This document shows positions 56,932 to 64,000 of a stretch of DNA of 64,000 bases, piece after piece. Origin of the DNA: Corynebacterium heidelbergense (GTDB lineage Bacteria; Actinomycetota; Actinomycetes; Mycobacteriales; Mycobacteriaceae); contig NZ_CP063191.1 in the NCBI RefSeq assembly GCF_028609845.1, positions 1,798,001-1,862,000 of the forward strand. Reading direction: 5' to 3'. Every line of letters starts with the position of its first letter. Within the stretch, counting starts at the first letter, position 1. The notes beneath the pieces were generated by a model. The model saw only the letters and a list, made by a program, of their open reading frames with translations, was not told the DNA's origin and did not search any database. The translations under genes and the position numbers were made by a program.

Positions 56932-57381
56932 CTAGCCCTCGCTGCGAATCGCGCGGAGATGCCGCTTGGGGGTGTGCCGGGGCAGGTTCCGCTTTGAGGG
57001 GTGATGCCCGGTGGGCACGGGAACCTCCTTGCGCCGAATGAGGCGCGGCGCGGGGGGCATCTCCACTCGCTCCTTGGCCTCCGCCGCTTGTTGCACGGCC
57101 TGGGCGAGGGCCAGAAGGTCCTCTTCATCGGCATCCGCGGTGTTGTCCTCGGCGTCCATGCGCACGTGCAGTTCCCAACCTTGGGGCACGGAGGTGCGCT
57201 GCGCGTGCTCCTCACACAGGTCCCAGGTGTGCGGGCTGGATAGGACGCGCAAGGGCCCGATCGTGGCCGTTTGCTCGGCATAGTTGAAGTCCAAGGTGGC
57301 CACGGCTGGCCGGGAGCACCCGGGGCGGGAACATTGGCGGATGACAGACACGGGGTACATATTAACGGCTGCGCGGGACAC
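56932..57381 (-). CDS. DUF3499-family protein
   Basis: 149 residues from a GTG with a GGAGG site nine bases upstream (an in-frame ATG at 57360 is possible). The N-terminal half has a zinc-ribbon-like CSRPGCSRPAVATLDFNYAE opening with a second Cys/His cluster in WDLCEEHAQR, typical of the actinobacterial DUF3499 family (Rv3258c). The C-terminal half is basic and disordered. Function is unknown; constant placement upstream of pmmA suggests a tie to mannose or cell-wall metabolism. It is divergent from the zincin-like gene, with 70 bp between. Confidence 0.88.
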   Translation of the reverse strand: MSRAAVNMYPVSVIRQCSRPGCSRPAVATLDFNYAEQTATIGPLRVLSSPHTWDLCEEHAQRTSVPQGWELHVRMDAEDNTADADEEDLLALAQAVQQAAEAKERVEMPPAPRLIRRKEVPVPTGHHPSKRNLPRHTPKRHLRAIRSEG

Positions 57382-57451
57382 TTCCCCGGACCTCCGCGCC
57401 CACCGGCACGCCTTGCTGATCGACAGCAGTCCGCCGGTTTACAATCGCCCC

Positions 57452-57919
57452 ATGAGCCACACCACCCGGTCAGCAGCCCGCCCGGATCGCCGGGGGCGAG
57501 GGCTGCGCGGAGTCCTGCTACCGGAGCTGCCCCGCTATCAGACGCGCTCTCAGCGTTTCGACGCGGCGGTGCTGGATGTATATGAGAACATTTTGGCGGA
57601 CTTCGAAGATGCCCTGGGCGGGCTGGATATTGCCGTGGATACCGTGCCGCGAATGCAGATGGAACCCGGGTTTACCCAGTGGCCGGAGGACATTGTCGCC
57701 GACGGTCAGGTTCCACTGGGTAGGTTGATTCCCGCCGGGGTGGACGATGCGGGAAATCCGACGCGGCCGCGGCTCATTGTTTTTCGCCGACCCATCGAAT
57801 TGCGGACGGAGGGAGCGGCGAGTGTGCGAGAGCTGCTTCGCTTCGTCATAGTGCAGTTGGTGGCGGTGTACCTTAACGTGTCCCCGGAGCGGGTGGATCC
57901 GGGGTTCTCGCTGGACTAG
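57452..57919 (+). CDS. Zincin-like (DUF1025) protein lacking the HExxH motif
   Basis: 155 residues from the ATG at 57452. A basic head is followed by the family core: FDAAVLDVYENILADFEDALGGLDIAVDTVP, and a RLIVFRRPIELR strand pair that fit the minimal-zincin fold (Rv3259). Where zinc members have a VVHEIAHHFG helix, this one reads VIVQLVAVYL, so neither metal His nor catalytic Glu is present and protease activity is unlikely. The start has only a weak ribosome site. The stop overlaps the whiB2 stop (CTAG). The longer frame from 57284 overlaps the divergent gene. Confidence 0.8.
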   Translation: MSHTTRSAARPDRRGRGLRGVLLPELPRYQTRSQRFDAAVLDVYENILADFEDALGGLDIAVDTVPRMQMEPGFTQWPEDIVADGQVPLGRLIPAGVDDAGNPTRPRLIVFRRPIELRTEGAASVRELLRFVIVQLVAVYLNVSPERVDPGFSLD

Positions 57920-58281
57920 CCGATCCGCTTCTTCAGGCGACGGCGTTCGCGCTCGGAGAGGCCGCCCCAGATTCCGAACCGCTCGTCGTTGGCGAGGGCG
58001 TATTCCAAGCATTCATCCCGCACCCCGCAGGCCTGGCAAATGCGCTTTGCCTCTCGGGTGGACCCACCCTTTTCCGGGAAAAAGGCCTCCGGGTCTGTCT
58101 GGGCACACAGAGCTTGTTCCTGCCAGTCCTGGTCTACCGCATCGAACAAGGAGTCCAGGTCCTGGGTGAGTTCGAACAGGTTTTGCTGGCGCTGCCGTTT
58201 AGCGGACTGTGCGTTGTGCTCCACCGCGGCGGAGCCTGCAGAGATCGGGCCCGGGTAGGCCGTGTCTGCTGACTTGTCCAC
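57916..58281 (-). CDS. whiB2: WhiB2-type iron-sulfur regulator (WhcD)
   Basis: 121 residues. Fe-S cysteines at 59, 82, 85 and 91 are followed by GIWGG (103-107) and a basic LSERERRRLKKRIG tail that contacts DNA. The ~50-residue Gln/Asp-rich head is longer than in WhiB1. WhiB2 (WhmD; WhcD in C. glutamicum) controls septation and cell division. Its place beside pmmA and the mannose guanylyltransferase matches Rv3260c. A promoter candidate lies at 58344-58374. Confidence 0.9.
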   Translation of the reverse strand: MDKSADTAYPGPISAGSAAVEHNAQSAKRQRQQNLFELTQDLDSLFDAVDQDWQEQALCAQTDPEAFFPEKGGSTREAKRICQACGVRDECLEYALANDERFGIWGGLSERERRRLKKRIG

Positions 58282-58343
58282 AGTGGTCTCCTTCGCGTTG
58301 CTGTCGGAGAGGGGGACCAGGCCCCGTCTCGCTTTCTAAGCCA

Positions 58344-58374
58344 AGATTACACACTGGTAATTCGGCAGCGTCAA
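58344..58374 (-). promoter_or_regulatory. Promoter candidate for whiB2
   Basis: On the minus strand TTGACG (58374-58369), a 19-base spacer and TAATCT (58349-58344), the latter preceded by TGTG. About 60 bp before the whiB2 ATG. Good hexamers, slightly long spacing. The rest of the 58282-58597 gap shows no gene. Confidence 0.5.
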
Positions 58375-58597
58375 CATTTGCCCTATTCCCACGAGCAACG
58401 CGAACCACATCAGTCACAACCGCAACAAAGTCAAGCGACGTTGGCAATCATGAAGCTTCCAGCAACCACCAGATGGCCCCCGTCAGACGGGACCAACCAC
58501 AAGATATGGGGGGCCCGTTCAAGCTCGAGTCGACGGTCACCTAACACTGTGTGAAATTTATTGTTTTTTCCTGAACACCACTGCCCAGCATCACCCG

Positions 58598-59731
58598 CTA
58601 GACGTCACTGGAGAAGCGCAGCCCGCCGTCCGGAATCTCCACACCCGGCCACACCCGGGCGCCATCCCGCAGCTCACAGCGGGCCCCCACAACGGCCCCC
58701 TCCCCCACCACGCAGTCAGTCAGGTGCGCCCGCGCTCCGATTTGAGCCCCCGCGGCGATCACACAACGCTCCACCGTGGCCCCGGCCTCGATATGCACAC
58801 CGTCGAAAATTACGGAGGTATCTACCCGGGCTCCGCCGCGAATCTCCGCCCCGCGCCCCACTACGGTGCCACCGAGCACCAGGGCCCCATCGGCCACGGA
58901 AGCCGAAGAGTCCACGAGGGCCTCTCCGTGCATCCCCTCCAGGAGGGGGGAGGGCGCGATCCCGCGCACCAGGTCGGAGGATCCGCGCACAAAGTCCGCC
59001 GGGGTTCCCATATCCCGCCAGTAGGCCTGGTCCACGTGCCCAAAGACCCGCTTGCCCGTCTCCAGTAGCTCCGGGAACACCTCTCGCTCCACGCTCACCG
59101 GCCGCCCCGCGGGGATGGCCTCCAGCACGTCACGATTGAACACGTAGCTACCCGCGTTGATCTGGTCCGTCGGCGGGTCCTCCGTCTTCTCCAGGAATGC
59201 GGTCACCCGTCCCTCCTGGTCCGTGGGCACGCAACCGAAGGCACGCGGATCCGGGACCCGCAACAGGTGGAGGGTAACGTCCGCGTTCTGGGAGACGTGA
59301 GTCTGCAGGATGGCACCTAGGTCCGTGCCGCCCAGCACATCCCCGTTGAAGATCATGGCCCGATCGAATCGCAGGTGGTCGTGGACGTTGCGGATAGCGC
59401 CGCCGGTGCCCAGTGGCTCGTCCTCCACGACGTACTCAATCTCCAGGCCCCAATCGGATCCGTCCCCGAAGTAGCGCTCGAAAACCTCGGCCTTGAAAGA
59501 TGTACCCAGAACCACGTGCTGCATTCCCGCGGCTTTGATACGCCCAAGCAGGTGTTGGAGAAAGGGCAGGCCCGCGGCGGGCAACATCGGCTTTGGCACG
59601 TTGTTGGTCAGGGGGCGCAGCCGGGTGCCCTTGCCGCCCACCAGGATGACGGCATCCGTCTCCGCGGCGAGTGCGGCACCCTCCTCGTTCACTGGAGCAG
59701 CTTGCGTGAGATGAGCCGCGCTATAGGCCAT
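58598..59731 (-). CDS. Mannose-1-phosphate guanylyltransferase
   Basis: 377 residues. An N-terminal extension of about 25 residues leads into the nucleotidyltransferase signature AVILVGGKGTRLRPLT and VPKPMLP, with the metal Asp in FNGDVLGG and an EDEPLGTGGAI segment. The C-terminal third is a left-handed beta-helix of hexapeptide repeats (ADGALVLGGTVVGRGAEI; IEAGATVERCVIAAGAQIGA). It makes GDP-mannose from mannose-1-phosphate, completing the manA-pmmA route; the mycobacterial equivalent is Rv3264c. A thymidylyltransferase (RmlA-type) role is less likely because of the neighbours. Gap of 73 bp to wbbL upstream. Confidence 0.88.
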   Translation of the reverse strand: MAYSAAHLTQAAPVNEEGAALAAETDAVILVGGKGTRLRPLTNNVPKPMLPAAGLPFLQHLLGRIKAAGMQHVVLGTSFKAEVFERYFGDGSDWGLEIEYVVEDEPLGTGGAIRNVHDHLRFDRAMIFNGDVLGGTDLGAILQTHVSQNADVTLHLLRVPDPRAFGCVPTDQEGRVTAFLEKTEDPPTDQINAGSYVFNRDVLEAIPAGRPVSVEREVFPELLETGKRVFGHVDQAYWRDMGTPADFVRGSSDLVRGIAPSPLLEGMHGEALVDSSASVADGALVLGGTVVGRGAEIRGGARVDTSVIFDGVHIEAGATVERCVIAAGAQIGARAHLTDCVVGEGAVVGARCELRDGARVWPGVEIPDGGLRFSSDV

Positions 59732-59804
59732 GGGCTAGGTCAACCTCTCTGTCTTCGGTAAGAAACACCCGTGTAATACGTGGGAGCGTAGCGCAAAGGA
59801 GCCA

Positions 59805-60692
59805 CTATCTGCGGGATAGCCACACACTCAAACGACTGCGGACGCCAAGGCCAACGCGCAGCACCAAGCGAATCGGAGCGTAACGCCACCCCGGCAGACG
59901 GTCGGCGTTGAAGCGGTAGGCACTTTCGTGATGTGCCGGAAGCATTTTCTCCGGCACTGCGCCTGCGGCGTGGCCCTTGGCGTGGCGGATCTGCGCGCTA
60001 GGGGCGAAAATCTTCAACCACCCAGCGCGGCCCAGGCGATCGCCCAGATCCACGTCCTCCATGTACATGAAGTAGCGCTCGTCGAAACCACCGACGCTGG
60101 CGAAGGCTTCCCATCGCAGCAGCAGACAAGACCCGGATAGCCAACCGGCGACCCGCTGGGATTCTAGGTCCCCGTCCCGGCGGTACTGCTGGGTCCACGG
60201 GTTTTTCGGCCAGATAGGTCCCAGTAGGGCGTGGCCGATTCCCGCCGCCAACCTCGGCACGGCCCGCGCCGAGGGGTAGGCGGACCCGTCGGCCTCGCGG
60301 ATCAGGGGGCCCACGGACCCGGCGCGAGGGTTGTTTCGAGCCACGTCGATCAGGGCGTCGATGGCCCCGGGCTCGAAGACCACATCTGGGTTGGAGATGA
60401 GCACGAAGTCCCCGTCGATGAGTCCCTGGCGCCGTTGTCGCTGGAGCAGGCGAATGCCCAAGTTCATGGCCGCGCCATAACCCACGTTCCCCCCGCTGTA
60501 GTGCAGCTCCACACCACCGGTGCGATCAGCGGCAACGGCGGCTTCGGGGGCCCCGTCCACGGAGCCGTTATCCACCAGAACCACCTTCGCCCCCTGCTGA
60601 GTGGCGGCCGGTACGGAGTCCAGGAAAGCCCGCAGATACTGCCCGGGGGAGTAAGTGACGGTCACGATGGCAATGGGTTTCACGCGCGTCAC
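59805..60692 (-). CDS. wbbL: Rhamnosyltransferase WbbL (GT2)
   Basis: 295 residues from a GTG. GT2 fold: IVTVTYSPGQYLRAFLDSV, VLVDNGSVDG, GGNVGYGAAMNLGI, the ISNPDVVF DxD-like motif, GWLSGSCLLLRWEAF, and the EDVDLGDRLGRAGW acceptor-site motif. It adds L-rhamnose to GlcNAc-diphospho-decaprenol, building the linker that joins arabinogalactan to peptidoglycan; essential in mycobacteria. It begins one base after the rmlD stop, so both are co-translated. Confidence 0.92.
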   Translation of the reverse strand: MTRVKPIAIVTVTYSPGQYLRAFLDSVPAATQQGAKVVLVDNGSVDGAPEAAVAADRTGGVELHYSGGNVGYGAAMNLGIRLLQRQRRQGLIDGDFVLISNPDVVFEPGAIDALIDVARNNPRAGSVGPLIREADGSAYPSARAVPRLAAGIGHALLGPIWPKNPWTQQYRRDGDLESQRVAGWLSGSCLLLRWEAFASVGGFDERYFMYMEDVDLGDRLGRAGWLKIFAPSAQIRHAKGHAAGAVPEKMLPAHHESAYRFNADRLPGWRYAPIRLVLRVGLGVRSRLSVWLSRR

Positions 60693-60693
60693 C

Positions 60694-61569
60694 CTACCCC
60701 AGGGCTCGGCGTAGCCCGTCCTGCCACGCGGGCAGGGGCGCGAGGCCCCAGCGCTGCCAACCGCCCAGCTTGAGCGCGCTATAGAGGGGACGGCGGGCGG
60801 GGGTGGGGTACTCGGCAGTGGGGATGGGGCTTACCCGATCGGGGTCCTGCCCTCCGGCGGCGAACACGGCCCGGGCGAAGTGGTACCAGCTCACTGGTTC
60901 CCCGGAACCGGCAGCGTGGACGATGTCTCCCTGGGGCCCGTCGGCCGCAAGCCTCTCGGCGAGCTGGAGCAACCCCCCGGCGAGATCGGCGGCGTAGGTG
61001 GGTAGCCCCCATTGATCGGCGACGACCTTCGGGTCCACCCCCCGCTGGGCCAGTTGCAGCATGGTCACCACAAAGTCCCGCCCGGGTTGGTGCGGCCCGC
61101 TGTGTACCCAGGAGGTGCGCACCACCACTCCCCCGGCCTGCATTACCGCCTCCTCCCCGGCGAGCTTGCTGCGGCCGTAGGCATTGATTGGCCGATCTGC
61201 GGGCTCGATGGGCCCCTCCGGGATGCGGTGCACCTCCGGCCCCGTCCGGCCCCCATGCACGTAGTCCGTGGACAGGTGAATAAACGACCATCCCCGCCGC
61301 TGGGCAAGCTGGGCCAGGGCCCCCGGCGCCTCGGCGTTGACCTGCCACACCTCTTCCGCGTGGGCGGGGTCCTCCGCCCCGTCTACATCCGTGTAGGCCG
61401 CGGCGTTGAGGATCACGGCCCGGTTGGTGCTGGTGAAGGGATCCTCGGTCAGCGCCCGCAGGTCCAGATCCTGCCTGCCCAGGGCATGCACTCGGTGTCC
61501 CCCCGCCCGAGCTTGACGGGCAAGTTCGCGCCCGACTTGGCCGTGGGCGCCAGTGATGTAGATCTCCAT
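60694..61569 (-). CDS. rmlD: dTDP-4-dehydrorhamnose reductase
   Basis: 291 residues from the ATG at 61569. NAD(P)-binding turn TGAHGQVGRELA at 6-17, ILNAAAYTDVDGAE, STDYVHGG and the catalytic YGRSK (Tyr and Lys) are typical of RmlD, as is the WLVRTSW-like VVVRTSWVHSG segment. It makes dTDP-L-rhamnose, the donor for WbbL just downstream. The RmlB/RmlC steps are not in this window. It is divergent from the LCP gene (137 bp between), where a TACACT -10-like box is seen at 61622-61627. Confidence 0.93.
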   Translation of the reverse strand: MEIYITGAHGQVGRELARQARAGGHRVHALGRQDLDLRALTEDPFTSTNRAVILNAAAYTDVDGAEDPAHAEEVWQVNAEAPGALAQLAQRRGWSFIHLSTDYVHGGRTGPEVHRIPEGPIEPADRPINAYGRSKLAGEEAVMQAGGVVVRTSWVHSGPHQPGRDFVVTMLQLAQRGVDPKVVADQWGLPTYAADLAGGLLQLAERLAADGPQGDIVHAAGSGEPVSWYHFARAVFAAGGQDPDRVSPIPTAEYPTPARRPLYSALKLGGWQRWGLAPLPAWQDGLRRALG

Positions 61570-61706
61570 GGCTGTCAGTGTTCCACAGCACAGGGTGCGT
61601 GTTTTTGAACCCCGGTGTGCGTACACTAAAAACACTTTTGCCCGCCGGGAGCGTCAATTCCCCGGCCGACTGCTACCGATCCAACCGTCTGCGAGTCTGC
61701 CTACCT

Positions 61707-63359
61707 ATGACCGAGAAGTCCTCCGCCCGCCCGGGCCCCCGGCACTCCCGTCGAATCATGGCGGCCCCGTCTGGCCGGGAGGCCCACCAGATTGGGCCGC
61801 GGGCAGCGCGGGGAATCCTGGCTGCCGTGTCGGCGCTCACCCTCATTGCCGGTGGAGTGGGATATTCCGCGATTGGCAACCTCAACAATGAGCTGGCTCA
61901 GGCCGGGGACCTCAACTTGGGCCGGGAGAAGGACGGGGCCACCGACATCCTGCTGGTGGGCATCGATTCGCGGACGGACGCCCAGGGAAAACCGTTAAGC
62001 CAGCAGGAGATCGACATGCTGCGGGCGGGCGAAGAAGCCGCCGCGAATACGGACACGATGATCCTCATCCGCGTGCCCAATGACGGTTCGAGCGCCACCG
62101 CGGTGTCCTTGCCCAGGGATACTTACGTCTCCACCCCGCACATGGGCAACATGAAGCTCAACGGTGTGTACGGGGAGGCCAAGAAAGACAAGAACGACCA
62201 GCTAGCCCAGCAGGGCGAGCGCGACGAGCACACCCGGGACACGAAATCCACCGAGGCCGGGCGGCAGGCCCTAATCTCCTCCGTCGCCGATCTCACCGGC
62301 ATCACTGTGGATCACTATGCAGAAATCGGGTTGCTGGGCTTCGTCCTGCTCACTGATGCGGTAGGCGGTGTGGACGTCTGCCTGAACCAGCCCGTGGACG
62401 AGCCGCTATCCGGCGCGAAATTCCCGGCGGGGCGGCAGACACTCAACGGCCCCGATGCCCTGAGCTTCGTGCGCCAGCGTCACGAGCTGCCCCGGGGCGA
62501 CCTTGACCGCATCACCCGGCAGCAGGCCTACATGGCTTCCTTGGCTAACCACATCCTATCCTCCAAGACCCTGACGGACCCGGGCAGCCTTGGCCGGATC
62601 AACAGCGCGGTGCAGCGCAGTGTGGTGTTGGACAAGGACTGGGACGTCATGGGGCTCGCCGGCCAGATGCAGAACCTCACCGGCGGCAACGTCCAGTTCC
62701 GGACCATCCCGGTAACCAGCATCGACGGCACAGGGGACTACGGGGAGTCCATCGTCACCGTCGACCGCGATCAGGTGCACAACTTCTTCCACGAGATGTT
62801 GGTGACGAAGGACGGCCCCAGTGAAGCCGAGGCAAGCAAGGACAGCTCGAAGGAGAACATCCCCAAGTTCAAGGCCGCCGATTACAAGGTGAACGTACTC
62901 AATGCAGGCGAGGTCGCTGGCCTGGCAAGCCGGGTGGCCGACCTGACCACGGGTTATGGCTATACGGCCGGGGACGTGGGCAATGCCCCCAACACTGGGG
63001 TCTCCGAATCCCAAATTAATGCGAAGGACGTGAAGGACCCCGCAGCACGCGCACTGGCTCGCCAGCTAGGTGGCCTTAAGGTGGTTCAAGATCCCACCCT
63101 GGGCGCCCGCGAAATCAACGTCACCTTGTCCGGAACGTACGAGGGTCCCGGTGTGACGGAAGGTGCCGCCGACAAGCTCAAGGATCCAAACGATCCGGAG
63201 GTGGACAAGGCCGCCGAAAAGGCCGCCGAACAGCAACCGGCGGACACTCCCGGCGGTTCCCAGGGCTCGGTTGTGGGCACTCCCGGTACGGAACCTCCCG
63301 AGCAGCAGCTCACCAAGCCGATCGACGCTGGAGGCAACGGACCTCGCTGCGTGAACTAG
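61707..63359 (+). CDS. LytR-CpsA-Psr (LCP) family cell-wall ligase
   Basis: 550 residues from the ATG at 61707. A basic cytoplasmic head is followed by one membrane helix (about 37-55) and the LCP domain (about 75-320), which has DILLVGIDSR, NTDTMILIRVP, SLPRDTYV, LTGITVDHYAEI, DAVGGVDVC and FVRQRHELPRGDLDRITRQQ. The catalytic Arg and Asp residues for polyprenyl-phosphate are present. A LytR-C domain (about 390-480) and a Glu/Pro/Ala-rich tail complete it. LCP enzymes move arabinogalactan onto peptidoglycan, fitting the wbbL/rmlD neighbours. The M. tuberculosis equivalent is Rv3267. The extended start at 61578 lies in the divergent promoter region and is rejected. Confidence 0.93.
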   Translation: MTEKSSARPGPRHSRRIMAAPSGREAHQIGPRAARGILAAVSALTLIAGGVGYSAIGNLNNELAQAGDLNLGREKDGATDILLVGIDSRTDAQGKPLSQQEIDMLRAGEEAAANTDTMILIRVPNDGSSATAVSLPRDTYVSTPHMGNMKLNGVYGEAKKDKNDQLAQQGERDEHTRDTKSTEAGRQALISSVADLTGITVDHYAEIGLLGFVLLTDAVGGVDVCLNQPVDEPLSGAKFPAGRQTLNGPDALSFVRQRHELPRGDLDRITRQQAYMASLANHILSSKTLTDPGSLGRINSAVQRSVVLDKDWDVMGLAGQMQNLTGGNVQFRTIPVTSIDGTGDYGESIVTVDRDQVHNFFHEMLVTKDGPSEAEASKDSSKENIPKFKAADYKVNVLNAGEVAGLASRVADLTTGYGYTAGDVGNAPNTGVSESQINAKDVKDPAARALARQLGGLKVVQDPTLGAREINVTLSGTYEGPGVTEGAADKLKDPNDPEVDKAAEKAAEQQPADTPGGSQGSVVGTPGTEPPEQQLTKPIDAGGNGPRCVN

Positions 63360-63369
63360 CATTCTTCGC

Positions 63370-64000
63370 ATGGATCTCATCGCGCCGCTGTTGACGAACC
63401 CGGCCTCCCCCCGCGTGACCACGTACACCCCCGAAGGTCGGGCGGAACTGTCCGCAGAAACGTTGGCTAACTGGTCGGCTAAGGCGGCGAACCTGCTGGT
63501 CGAGTTGGATTTGGGAGCGGGCGACCGGGTGGCCGTGGCGGCCGCGACGGGGTGGCAGCCGATCACCGTAGCCCTGGGGGCTTGGCGCGTAGGGGCAGCG
63601 ATTACGGAGTGGCGCAGTGACCAGGAGGAGCCGGGGGCCCTGTTCACGGATTCGATCGAGGTTGCCGAGGCCGCCGCCGAAGCCGGCGTGCCGGAGGTGT
63701 ACGTCCTGTCCACCGACCCCCTGGGCCGCGCCGTGTGGGAGCCCGGTCGGCAGCCCTTCGGATTGAATGACTACGCCGAAGAGCTACGTGTGCAGCCGGA
63801 CGCCTACAGTGGGGCGCGAGTTGATGGTCAACCCCTGCTGTATGGGGAAGATGGGCCGCTGTTCGCGCAGGACTTCTTCGCCCGCGCCTCCACGGAGCTC
63901 CCCCACGGTGGGCGGGTTTTGCAGACGGGGTGGTCCTCCACCGCAGAAATGTGCGAGGCCCTGCTGCCCCTGTTCGCCGGGGGTTCCGTGGTGTTGAGCA
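63370..64000 (+). CDS. TIGR03089-family protein, 3' end outside window
   Basis: 210 residues visible, frame open to the end of the window. It starts MDLIAPLLTNPASPRVT and continues with LSAETLANWSAKAANLLVELDLGAGD, AVALGAWRVGAAI-like and AEMCEALLPLFAGGSVVL segments. This is the layout of an actinobacterial family resembling the N-terminal part of acyl-AMP ligases but without the full AMP-binding signature (Rv3268). It starts ten bases after the LCP stop and is probably co-transcribed. The function is unknown. Confidence 0.85.
   Translation, partial: MDLIAPLLTNPASPRVTTYTPEGRAELSAETLANWSAKAANLLVELDLGAGDRVAVAAATGWQPITVALGAWRVGAAITEWRSDQEEPGALFTDSIEVAEAAAEAGVPEVYVLSTDPLGRAVWEPGRQPFGLNDYAEELRVQPDAYSGARVDGQPLLYGEDGPLFAQDFFARASTELPHGGRVLQTGWSSTAEMCEALLPLFAGGSVVLS

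Overview
The window looks like chromosome of a Corynebacterium-type actinobacterium. It is mostly GC-rich and gene-dense, with tightly packed operons. Its gene content and order follow a block I know from Mycobacterium tuberculosis (about Rv3193c to Rv3268) and from C. glutamicum around sigH, secA and mtrAB. This rests on recalled synteny and protein motifs, not on a search, and I cannot name the species.

Left end (1-4.6 kb): a lower-GC, decayed stretch on the 3' side of an initiator tRNA gene. It holds two LppP/LprE-type lipoprotein copies (the first broken) that share a 245-bp identical segment, a GtrA-like membrane protein, a small secreted protein and a badly frameshifted IS3-family transposase remnant.

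4.7-30 kb: conserved actinobacterial core. In order: a UPF0182 membrane protein, a PPA1309-type protein, a VWA protein, a PDZ/Lon-like protease, a DUF2342 zincin and a cyclodehydratase/ThiF-like orphan. Then comes a long leftward DNA-repair operon (DUF3152 - TIGR02569 - adnA - adnB - K+ channel - uvrD2), followed by DUF3107, an rhlE-type helicase and two membrane-linked proteins of unknown function.

30-47 kb: regulation and envelope. This part has whiB1 (whcE), ribosomal protein bL37, sigH-rshA with a good SigH-type promoter, an SRAP DNA-protein crosslink enzyme, aroA-rsgA, secA, hpf, comFC, and the sahH-tmk-mtrA-mtrB-lpqB operon.

47-54 kb: the most variable part. It has a DUF4259 gene with three 17-bp repeats upstream, a Pro/Thr-rich membrane-anchored protein, an NCS1 nucleobase permease with an amidohydrolase, a 5'-truncated HNH endonuclease gene and a formamidase (amiF). 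Together these suggest a nitrogen- or nucleobase-scavenging islet inserted between the core sahH and manA blocks.

54-64 kb: cell-wall sugar supply. Genes are manA, pmmA, a DUF3499 gene, a zincin-like gene lacking its HExxH motif, whiB2 (whcD), a mannose-1-phosphate guanylyltransferase, wbbL, rmlD, an LCP ligase and the start of a TIGR03089 gene. These supply GDP-mannose, the rhamnose linker of arabinogalactan, and its attachment to peptidoglycan. No rRNA, CRISPR array or intact mobile element is visible.
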